Below are positions 22,801 to 34,800 of a DNA stretch of 64,000 nt, one piece after another. The position numbers and the translations under genes were made by a program. A model generated the notes under the pieces. That model saw only the letters and a program-made list of their open reading frames with translations, was not told the origin of the DNA and made no database searches. Origin of the DNA: Symsagittifera roscoffensis (lineage: Eukaryota > Xenacoelomorpha > Acoela > Convolutidae); assembly GCF_963678635.1 (NCBI RefSeq), contig NC_087062.1, forward strand, positions 91,859,845 to 91,923,844. The letters are read 5' to 3'. The first letter of the stretch is position 1, and every line of letters begins with the position of its first letter.

Positions 22801-25800
22801 AGAGGAGAGTGGAGAGGAAAAGTGGAAGCTAATATGTTTTTTTTGTCATCGAAAGAAACTCCTTGGGTTAACTAACTCTAGAAGCTATTAAATAAACTTC
22901 CTATTTAAGTGGAAGAATAACTGCTATATGCTAATAAGAACAACGCTCTTAAAATTTTTTGAACACGAAAAAAATTATTGTATGTCAAAAAAAGAACAAA
23001 AACATACACCACCATCGAACTATCACAAAAAAGCGTTTGCACACAGTTGACTAATACACAGGTAAAAATCATTCATTTATGTTTCAGCTGTCTACATCAT
23101 TTTATTGATATTTTTTGAAAGCTACAAAACTTTATAGTCTAATTTGACAAAAGTTTTTAATAGAAGTCTGACTGTGGTCAGTCAAATTTACTCATAACAG
23201 TTGACAATTATTGCTTTCATTCGAAGATCACTTAACCGATGTTTTCTTATTGTTTATGCGATAAAATAATTTGTATGATTATTAGTGGGAATATTGTGTA
23301 CCAATTTTGGAGTTTCGTTCATTATGCAGCTCGTAAATTGAAAAAAATAAATATTTTCGTCTCGCAGAAATCACTTCATTGAACATTCTTTTGCGGACGA
23401 TAAGTGGCATTAGAAAACTTCGCAGTATGTGCACTAGATCCAGTTTTAATTTTGAAGCTAGGCCATCAAAAAAATTCATGAAGTTTCTATAGTTGCAAAT
23501 AGCTTCTGCATTTCTTATAGGTTGTTAAATTGACAGCACAATTCTGCTTTGGTAAAAAAAACAAAACAAGGTTGCTCGTAACAAAAAAAATTAAACATAA
23601 TAAAATAAAATGAAATTTTTTTCTCTAAAATTTGAAATTTTTTTATGAAAATCATCCCCCCACACGCCATATAAAGTACAAAAAGATAGATTTCGCGCCT
23701 ATTATTATATCAATTATGGCATATAAGCTTTCTTGAACCAACTTGGAAGGATTTCTAAGGCGGATTAAATCTCCGCTTACGCGTTAATAGTGCGAAATAA
23801 ATCGCGCGTTAATTGTTCCAAATTGGCCAAAATGGCAACCTTTAAACCCCCATAACTTTGCGATAAATGATCACAGGTGAAATATCTTTTCAAATTTAAG
23901 CTCAGGACAACATTAGCTTTCGAATGATATAAAAAAATTCGTCAAAAATGGCTAGTTAAAAAGTCGAAATTTGTCTGAAGAAAAAAAACCCACCCCGAGC
24001 ACAAATATTCCGTTACTTTCGTATCGAAAGTCGGAACAAATAGTGCACTTGCATTTTTAGCATGTAAAGTGGAACTTAAATTATATATGAGCTAGTCAAA
24101 GTTCATCCATGGAATTATTGTTCCGACTTACGAAGAAAACGGAATATTTATGCTCGATGTGGTTTTTTTATTCAGTCAATTTTTGCCGATCGAAATCAAA
24201 GTTTTACGCAAATTTTTTTTATACCCCGTTGAAGATATCGACTTCCTGAGTTCAAATTTTAAAAGATATTTTACCTCCGATCATTTTTTGTACAGTTCTG
24301 GGGGTTTGAAAATAGCTAAATTGGCCATGTTCTGGACTAAATTATGCGCACTTTGAAGAGTTTATTCATAATGCTGAGAGCATAACGCGAATTATTCGTG
24401 CGTGGTGAATTATTCCGTACAACAAAATCGTTCCAAATTGAATTGAGGCTAATTATCCCGTACAACAAAATCGTTCCAAATTGAATTGAGGCTAATTATC
24501 CCGTACAACAAAATCGTTCCAAATTGAATTGAGGCTAATTATCCCGTACAACAAAATTGCTCCAAATTGAATTGAGGCTAGCTAATTGGTCGTATTAATT
24601 TCGTACCACTCAAAATATTACAGTTTGATTTTTTTCCAAAATTTATACGTTTTCAATATTTTCTTTTCCCAAAAACTATTCGATATGAATTAAGGGACAG
24701 TCGGAACATTCAGGGCTCTACCCTGATATACGAGCAGTCTTGTTAAGTTTCCTTGTTGATTTTTAGATGTTAAGTAGAGACCAGCTCAGGAGAGTTTTTG
24801 CTTTAGAAGAGTTTTTTTGCTTTAGAGTGACAACAGGGAAAATTTTGCGGACACTTTTTTGGAAGCGTCAACTAAATTTATGATTTTATTTTAAAATTTC
24901 TCTCAATTTTAGCAAGTTTTGAACCGAAGCAAATGAAAATGCGGTTATTTTTGCAATTTTTCAAGCTAGTTTAAACAAACCAATGTTGACTAATTTTCTT
25001 GCTCATTCAGGACGATATATTAACTAGGGAAAGAAGCAACATACGAGCTGTTCAGGTCAACACGAGGTACCGCTGTTGTGCCCCTTTTTATAAACTACAT
25101 GCAATTTTTTCGGTTAGTTTGCTGGGCTGGGTAAAACTGCCTCACCCTGAAGCAACGGGCACAGACCACGTTGGGCCACGAACATCCGAGCTTCCGCTTG
25201 AGAGGCGGAAACGTAACCACTTTACCGCCCCTCCCCAAATTTTTGAACACTTAACTATTATTTTTGGGCATTCTGTAGTGAAGTGTCTAATTATCGGCCT
25301 CTCAGTCAAAAGGACGGTGGTTCGAGGTCAATCATGATCCGCGCTCGTTGCTTGAGGGTGAGGCAACACTACCCAGCCCATAAAACTATACAACAAAACT
25401 GCGTGTAAATCAGAACCAGAGCATAACAGCGCTTCTTCGTAGATAATTAAACAGCTCGTATGTTGGCCCATTCTCTTGCGGGTAAATAGTCTTAAGACAT
25501 AGGTTATTTTATGGGAAAATTGTTCACATGGTGCTTCACTTACAGCTCTCTAGTTGAAGCACACATATCTGGTGGTCCATGGGAAACCTCTGCAGCTGCA
25601 TTGGACAGCTCAGTGTTAGACTCAACCTAAAACCAATAAAAGAGAGGCTGTATCAAAAAGGATAATTTGTATTTTGGAGTAATCTTTGAAACAGATGATT
25701 ATAATTTTTTCTAGTTTTTTGAACATGGTTTCGAAAATTTCATTGTTCTACAGCTTTGCATAATTTTGTACCTACGGAAACAAAAAAAATTGCAGTAATT

Positions 25801-28800
25801 TACAAAAAATAAACGTTGTATTTATATGTAATTTATGTTTTTGCCAGGTTTATTATTTATTTATAATATGTTTATATTATGAACAACCATGCCCACCTGA
25901 CGGAGTAGAGGATCTCTCCGTTGGACTTGAGTTTGACCAGCTTGTTCTCCTTGGTGATTTCGTGGAAGCTGGCGTGTTTCTCGTTCACTATGAAGGTGTC
26001 TGGAACCCAGAGTTCCCTGAGGAACGAGGGATCCAGACTGACCTCGGAGGTGTTGAAGAGAGAGTAGGCTAGGCGGGGGTCTGTCCACATTTGCCTGAGG
26101 AACACCGTCACCTTGTAGTCCTACGTATTAGACACATATAGACATACATACATACATACATACCATAGCTATCAAAAATAAAAACACTAAAAACAAGTAT
26201 GATGAGGCTATTCTCATGGCAGAAGTACAGAATGGCAAAAAATTTACCCCTTTTCTTTCAGATTTTTGAATACTAGAATTCTGATTATGGCTTACATAAC
26301 TTTCTCACATTCGAACTTCCTGCCATTTTGAATTCTGCCTAGTATAATATTAGACTAGAACATGACCGCATTCTTTCACACGAAAATACTAGCAATGAGA
26401 AAGCAATCTGGAAAAAAACTTACAACTTAACAAGCTTTAAATAAAAAATTTCCAGATTAATGGAGCTTTTCATGAGTTTGTGTTTCGAGATATGACTTCA
26501 GGATTAAATTCATTCTCTTTCGACAACAGTAATAGAAAAAATGAAAAAATCACCTCTCTTTCTAGCTCAAGAGATTATTTTTTAATGTACGAAGCATTCA
26601 TGCGAGTACTGAAGTTTGAGAACACTCAACATTTCTGATTACTTCAGCAATCTAACAAAACTCATTGTAACCGGTCAAAGATTGATGAGAGTAAAAACCG
26701 ACCGAGATTCAGAATGAAACAGGTATAGACCCGGCGTGAAACAAAGTGATCACATCCCATTTTGGAGTGAATTACAGGAACTGCAAATGCTGTGAACTAA
26801 AAGCTCTTTTTGTTCATTTAATTTAGTCTTAATCAATTCTTCATCCGGGAATCGATTTTAAATCTTCGGAGGAAACAGAGGCTGAAAAAAATTGAAGCAC
26901 TGCGTGAACACTTAAAATGAGTGGAAGGTAACTTGAAAAGTCAAATTTTGCTCGCTTAAAGTCAAATTTTGCACCTTTCAAACTGACCAAAGGCGAATCT
27001 TTCAAGTTTCGACTGTTTGTCCTAACTATATTTAACATCAGTTGATAGAAGTCTTAGAATTAATGAACTATAGCATACTTACCATGGTGGTTTCTGCTAT
27101 CGATCCCAATGATAACACGTGCATCGACATAGTGACATTGACAGCGGTCACTGAAATTAAAACAATATCAAGCAATTTTCAAAAAACTGAAGTTTAATAC
27201 TGCAATAAGAATTTATTCGAATATTACCCCCGAATGTAAAAAAAGAGGAACTTAGTTACTAGTCATAGTTTAATCAGGAGCGGATCTAGGACTTTCGCAA
27301 GGGGTAGGCGGATTTAAGAAAAATCGAAAACTTTGTTGACCTTTATGTTGGGTCGATTAAACTGATTTTCCAAGGTCTCCCGAAACATTATAGAAAACCT
27401 ATTTTGCCAAATTTTCAAAGAACCAATTGTTAAATTTTTTGGGCAAAGAGATTATTACCATTGAAGTTAGGACGGATGCGACCATCATAACCATTGAGGA
27501 GGTTGTTCAGAAACTGAGTGGTTTTGTTGTCGGATGGATTTGCAATGCTGAAAAAAAAATCAACCTGGCATTTTAAGGAATAAAACTCCACTTCAATTAA
27601 TTATAACAATATCAGTTTCCAACTGGTATTTACAAAAGAAAATGTTTTGACTATTTTGCTTCGTATGCTATTTTTTCTGCGAGATGTATCTTTGTCCTTT
27701 ATCTATTATTGTCCAAACCAAGTTCCAGATATAAAGTTTGTTCAGTTCAAAACGTCACAAACGGGTCTAGGACAACAAGCCAACGGGACTGCAAGCCAAA
27801 GGGAGTTCAGGCCGAAACTTAATCTTTATAAACCTCAAAACACTACTTTTCATCTGTAAAATGGTTTTTTTTTTCAAAAATTTTGGCAATTTTAATCCAT
27901 AATAAGCATTTTTAATGACAAATGCACCCCTTAGCAAAAGCATCCATAATATACATCAGCCGGATTTTGAAATGTATAAATTATAAACTTAAAAAGTGCC
28001 TTCAACAATGTCGTAAACTTTAATTTTCCTAAACATCAATTAGAGGCTTATATTTTATGAAAAAACCAAAAACTGGTAAAGAAAAATCTTGAAAATGAGA
28101 ATTCTTCAGACCAGTCTTCAAACTGATCATATTCAAAACTTTTTGAAAAAAGCTTTGGCTTTAATTCCCTAACTTTACGATTCGGCTTGAAGTCCCGTCG
28201 GCTTGATGTCCGGCACCCCTCGCAAACATAGCATGCTGAAGCTAGCCAACAAAAAATAGGACGACATTAACAAAATCGAAAAAATATTTGAAACAATGTG
28301 AAAAAAATATATTTATCAATTTTTTCCACGTTTATAGCGAATGAAGCTCACTTTGAGAAAACTTCCCTGCAACACAATTTTATGAGTCTAGTTAGCAGTC
28401 CAGCAAAATTAAAACATTATAACCAAGCCGAAAATAAATGGGAGAAACTGTTTGAGTTAGAGACAAATGTGAAGTTACAGAATTTCCATGAAAATCACAA
28501 CGCATAGTACCTTTTGTCGCTATTCAAATGACGTAATGTGAGTTGATTATTATTATTAATAAGATCAGCCAAAACTATTTGAAAGAATAAATCTTTAAAG
28601 TCTATTAAAATGTCAATTATATAGAAGTGGAGTAGGTAAGCTCACAAGCTACCGGAAGGAAATCATAACCTATTTCAATTGTAATTTAAAAAGTTCAAAC
28701 TAGAGTACGAATCTATCTTGTGGAAAATGAGCTGACAAAAAAGACGCAAACACAGACCAACAATTGGAATTTTTTTCCAAAAAAAAAGCAGTTAAAAATC

Positions 28801-31800
28801 AAAAATAGGCTGTCATGATAATAAGTAATTAAAAACTATTAGTTACCAGTAATGGCAACCGGCAGTTAAACGTGAAGTTTACAGAAATGACGAAAGTCCG
28901 CACAAATGATTCAGTGAATGTGCTTGATAAATTGTTAAGATCTACTTAACGATCTCCCCCCCCCCCCTATGGTACCTACTATAAATAAATACAGTAAATT
29001 AGCACTGAGCTTTCTATTGAGAATTCTAATTTTGCTGCATTCTGGTTGGTTGAAAAATCGACCAATTTGACCTACTTAACAATCTCCCCCTTTCTTGAAA
29101 GGGGTGGAGATTGTTAAGTAGATCCAATAGTTAACCTGAAAAAATTCTATGTTCTCATTTGATATTGTTCGCTACTCGCAAGATTATACAGCATTGAAAA
29201 TATGAAACAGCTGATTTCGAAAGATTGAAAATCAACTGAAATTTCAATGGTTTTATGCCTCAAAAGAGGAACATTGAAACAGTTTGTGTGACACAGGTGA
29301 AGCTACACTTCAAATAAATGAAGTAACGAAAAGGCAAAAAAATTTATTAAACAGAAAAAAGTTTCAAACTAGAGACGGATCTTGTTAACTTATTTGCCCC
29401 CCCCCCCCTATTTCGATTTTCAGAAATTCAACTTTGGCGGCCACATTTTCAATAGCTTAAAACAATTTTCAGAAAATAAATATATTTAAAAAAATTTACG
29501 TGGGTATTATATAAATAGTGAATAATTCAAATACGAATGCGCGAAATTGAACACCCATTTAATTGTTGACATTTTTGAAATGCATATTTTATACAGAAAT
29601 GGTTGTCAAAGATAATACATGCATGGGGGATAGTTAACAAGGTCCAAAAGGGGGAGTGATAGTTAACAAGATCCAGTGACACAAAAGATTGTAAATTAAA
29701 CACATCGGCAAAGCGGAGCTTCGCACCACTTGTGATACAACACAATAATGCAAAAGCATAAGTCGAAATTCAACACGGAAAAACTAGGTGAACCAAAATT
29801 TTCGTTTTACTCGATGAAGAACACAGGGCCCAGCTAAAGCTGGAAGTAAGTGTTTGATAAATTTTTTGATATTGTTATACTGAGGCTGGATGAAATGGGT
29901 GATTTAAAAAATTAGACTTTGCACAAAACCTTAGTTGTTTTGAAATTTGTTGGAATTTTTCCATAGAAATAAAATTTTTCCTTCAAAAATTAAAGAGTAG
30001 CCGCTTCAGGAGTAGGAAACTTTGCGCAACTACTTGTTCGATTGGAATTTTCATCTCAGGTTTGAAAGGGTAACTCACAAGATAATTCAAAAAGTTTCTA
30101 AAAAACGGTCAGAGCTCAAAATTTTGTTTTTCCGATATCCGTCAATTTCTCTGCTAAAAGCAGGTCGGTGCGCGTAAAATAGAGGGAAGATTTTCAAATG
30201 CGTTCTATTCATTGAAAGCAAAAGGTCAGTCAAACAATTTTGTAGGTTAGTCTTCAAGAAAACGAAAAAAAAACATCAAAAAAATTGGTCAAATACTCCC
30301 TCACAGACTTTTGCGAAGGCTGTAGACAAAGAGGTAAAATAAAAAAAGACCAGGGGAGTATGCAGTCACACAAGAATAAAAGCGGTCCTTCTATGGATAC
30401 CATTTTTTGAAAATTGTAGCAGAGTTTTTGAGAAAAACACTCAATATTTTGCAATAAGTGATTAAATTTAACAAAGCGTCTCATAGAAGTTTATAATAAA
30501 AACGCGATCCCATACACTTTCATAATACCTGTTTTTACAAAAAAAAAAAATCTAGGCGAACATGTCAAGAAAAACATTTGAAATTCAAAATAGCAAACTG
30601 AACAAAACTTACGAAGTGGAAACAAGACCAACAATCTTAGAGCAGACTCCAGTTGAGCCGAAAAAAAACTGATTTTGTACAAACTTCGAAAATTTTCAAA
30701 CCCTTCCTGAAATTAGCCTGTAGTAACTAGTACCGACACAGTAGTTAAATTTGAATTTTTTAACAGTTGCGCATGTTGGCATCATAACTGATCCAATTGA
30801 TTTTTTAAATCTAGTTGTTAACCCAAAAAAAGTCTGACTTCCTGATTGATAACGCTTGCTAATTGCAAGCGTAATTACTTGTTTTATGGAAGTTTTCCTA
30901 AAACCCAACTGCTTTTTTGGCAATGATAAGTCCAATTCTGTCACTGAAGCGAAACGAAGCTGTGGAAAGATTTAATTCAAAAAACAAAAACAAAAAAAAA
31001 TTTTAAGCTGTAATTATCATATTAGCTAATCGACAGAAAAATTGTTCTTTTTTTGTTAACACTATTGGGGTTTAACTTGCTAGTTTGGCCAATTTGGGAT
31101 AATTACCGCGCGCGATGTTTGATGTTATGAACGCTGAAGCGTATAATTAAACAATCTTTGAAATCTTCTCAAAATTGAGTTAACGCATGCTACTTGGTGT
31201 ATGTAACATTTTGCTACCTGCAAAACATATCACCCTCTACTTAACATAGCGTGTGGGGGAAAAATTATCTTTCCCCTTTTTTGATAATTTCATCAATTTT
31301 TTTTTAAGGCAGCACTTCTCCGTGAACCTTAAAAGGAAGTCGGAATATTCAGGGCTTGGCCCTATACGAGCAGCTTTGTTTCATTTCATCTTCGACTTGT
31401 AAAAATTATTGTTAAAAGCAGATGGTGTTAAATAGTAAAATAAAATCTAACCAAGATTTCATCAAAGATGATTTAGTAGCAACTTAGAGTTTTTGAAATA
31501 GGAAATATTCATCCATCTGTTACCTTTTTTGATCCACATTTCCCTTATCAATAAGTTTTTCTTCTCAACCAAAGTCGATCAACGTTGATCAAAACTCACC
31601 AAAGTTCACCAAAGTTGATTAAAATTGACCAAAGTCGACCAGAGTCAAAAACCAACTTTGGTCAACCCATACAATCGATGCAAAATTCGACCACATCAAC
31701 TCGGGAAATCGAACAAAGCCGGGTAAAATCGAGCTAACTCCAACAAAGTCGAACAATATCCGGTAATGTTGAACAAATTCGAAGAAAGTGGAACAATATC

Positions 31801-34800
31801 CGGTAAAAACAAAGTTAAGCAAAAACAAAAAAGGGTCGGGAAAGTCGCAGAAGTTCGAGCGAAGTCGAAAAGGGGCACAATATCCGGTAAAAACAAAGTC
31901 AAACAAAAACAAACAAACAACGCCAGATGAAGTCGAACAGTCGGAAAACGGTCATCGTTTGACTCAAAAAAGTGAAAATGGACATCTTTTAACTCAAAAA
32001 GTCGAAAACGTCAAAACTTTTCTCATTAAACTAGACTGAATATGAAACATGTCGCTATATAACCACAGTTTATTACACGAGTTCGCGTAGAAGGTTTTTA
32101 CTAAGATATCTTGGATCTGAGCCGGATATTTTGAGAGAAAAATCCTGAATTACTTGTTTATAAGTCTGATTCAGTTCAGAATGATTATTTTAAACTCACC
32201 CATAGATAGCAGCCACATTCTCAGGGGTCACAAAAAGCAAAAAGAAAAACTTAAATAATTGGAAGTGGGATATCATTGCAAGGAAATCATTTTGCATGAA
32301 TCTTTGTAGAATTGATTCAAATGAGTTCAAAATGAAGTGAATTTTCAATTAAAGTTGGATTATTGGATCTCAGCGAAGTGGAATTAAATGATTAAAATTC
32401 CGATAAGGGGCTGTAAAAACATGCTGAAAATTGGATGTATTTTAGTGCAATTAGGGGGCACATTAAACGCAGGATACCAATTTTATCGCGCGCTCCAATA
32501 ACTTAAAAAGCCTTGGTGTTATCGGCTCTAATTTGAAATTAAAGTATTTTACAACCATTAAACGAGCAAAAAAAGACTCGAAATAAGCGGAAATTAATCA
32601 AACAATAGCGGTGTTTCTCGACAGGGGAGGGTACAAACTAAATAGGGCTCTTGACTCAAGATTGAACATAATTTTAAAAAGAAACAGCAAAAAAGAGGAA
32701 AATAACGAGGAGGAAAAATGAATGAAGGGAACATTGATTTTGCCCCAATTTTGGAGCTCACAGAGTGACCCAGCTTGTCAGAAACGGATCAATAGACAAC
32801 TTCATCTATCTTTTGTTTTCACCGTATTAATTGGACATATCTCGTCATCAGATGCCACGAAATGCACGCCCTTGCCATCAAAGAACAAAAAATGAAATAA
32901 AATGTCTACCCAGGTAAAAATAACGTTCAGCTAAAACTGCAGAGAAAGATTTAACAGTTTATAATTCAAGAAATCTATCTTGACTTCGATTATAAGACAG
33001 ATATTAACATTAGTGCAGACGGCCCGGAGGATTACGAGCCGATTGGCAAAACAATACAGGAGTTCCAAAAGAAACTGGTAATTTTTTTTTAAAACTAGTT
33101 TTTGAAGCTATTTGGAACAAGACCTAATTTGAAAAAGACATAAAAGTCAAAATCAATCATCATCAGTAAATACAATTAACCGACAAATCATACATCCCAG
33201 AAGAAATAGATTTCACCAACACAACTAGTGCAATTTAATTAAACATCACCAATTTAACGATCAAGTTGGGCTGGTGATGACGTCACAACATTCTCAAACA
33301 TCTAATCAACACCTGTTTAACCAAAAAATTAGAAACAGATATTCCGATTTCGGATTTTCACGAATTTTTGAATCACTCAGAGTGACATTCTGAACCAATG
33401 GTTAAAGTTAAAACCTATGTCTCCGAAGACTATAAAAAACCTCATAAACTTAGGTATATTTAATAACGTTGATTTTAAATAAAACGCGTGCAATATCAAG
33501 AATAATATGATATTTGGCAAGTTTTTTATTGTGCTGACTTTCGAAAAAGTTAACAGAATATTTATGCTGGGACTTTTAAAATTTCGACTGTTCGAATAAC
33601 TGTTTTTTGACAGATTTAAAAAAAAAACTATCCGAACTTAAGTTAAAGCTCAAAAAAATCATTTAATAGTGATTAGTTTTCGTGTAGTAATGAGGGTTTC
33701 AAAAAAACCAGTTCGGTCAAAATAACTACAAATTGAGTTTGAGCAAATAACTAATCCAAAAATGAGCTAGTAGATGCAAATTTTACCTTACAAAAATATC
33801 GATTATATAAGGTGCGAGGATAAATTTAAAAACGTTTTTTGAAAAAAGTTTTCTTATTTATTTATTTATTTAAAATTTACTAGTCTTGTTGCTCCTACTT
33901 TCGGACAAAAAAAGAAGTATATACGCCAAGGGAGATTTTTAGACAAATTAAAAAAAAACAAGTATGCCCGTATATCAATGCAAAGCCATGAATGTTCCGA
34001 CTGTCCCTTAATTCATATCGAATAGTTTTTGGGGAAAAAAATTGAAAACCTATAAATTTTGGACAATATCAAAGTGTGAAAAGTTGAGACGTACAAAATT
34101 AATACGAGCGATCTGATTAGCTAGCCTCAATTCAATTTGGATTGATTTTGTTGTGCGGTATAATTTGCCACGCATAAATAATTCCCGTTATGCTCTGAGC
34201 AACATGAACAAATTCTTCAAAGCGGGCATTATTCTTTTTACAATTGAACTCAGGAAGTCAACATCATCAATGGGCTATAAAACATTTTTGTCAAAAATTA
34301 TTATTTCGATTGGCGAAAATTGACTGAATAAAAAAAACCACACCGAGCATAAGACTTCGAAAGTCGGAACAAAAAGCGCAGAGCGAGAATCAAACTCACT
34401 CTGTACGCACTATATTAAATGCATGTAGTACTTATAAAAATACGCTATATATGGGTGTAAAATCGCAACACGAACTATTATTTCGCACGAACTACTATCT
34501 CGCCGACATGACTAAAGTTCTCAAGTTGTACATGATACTGATAATCAAAAAATTAATGATTTATCACAACTTTCCTTATCAAAAACCTTTGGAGAACAAA
34601 AAAGGGCAGTCAAAATTTTCATTGCTTTTTGCCCTGCTGATATAAGCGCATAGTCTTGTTGTTCCAACTTTCGATATGAAAGTAACGGAATATTTGTGCT
34701 CGGGGTGGGTTTTTTTTCTTCAGACAAATTTCGACTTTTTAACTAGCCATTTTTGACGGCATTTTTTTTTATCATTCAAAAGGTATTGCTGTCTTGAGCC

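Larger units (their letters stand above)
19022..25543 (-). other. Channel gene intron 5 (6.5 kb, repeat-rich)
   Basis: The largest common intron. It contains a (TA)n tract (19840-19872), hairpin-ended elements at 21971-22500, about 23565-24037 (reverse) and 24120-24744, and a head-to-head SINE-like pair at 25038-25470. Between about 20700 and 21320 there are diverged pieces of a repeat also seen near 30.7, 48.7, 55.7 and 57.1 kb (TTTGATAACGCTTGCTAAT). No exon was recognised. Confidence 0.6.
27548..32199 (-). other. Channel gene intron 1 (from exon 1b)
   Basis: 4.65 kb. It contains the MITE-like elements at 28938-29125 and 29377-29674, part of a diverged dispersed repeat at about 30680-30880, a truncated hairpin-ended element (31045-31380) and an AAAGTCGA-rich repetitive tract (31560-32000). 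No exon was recognised. Confidence 0.6.

Noticed and set aside
24416-24584. Regular repeats that could suggest a CRISPR array
   Set aside because: Direct tandem 43-bp units with no unique spacers, in an animal intron.
25265-25345. tRNA gene on the + strand
   Set aside because: Box B is good, but it is one half of a SINE-like palindrome and lacks a closed acceptor stem.
31619-31920. Two overlapping - strand frames with repeated FVFTGYC
   Set aside because: Explained by the short-period repeat tract at 31560-32000.
32200-32276. Exon 1b as an internal exon following exon 1a
   Set aside because: No AG acceptor immediately upstream, and it has its own ATG and leader; it also ends in the same phase as exon 1a, as expected for mutually exclusive first exons.
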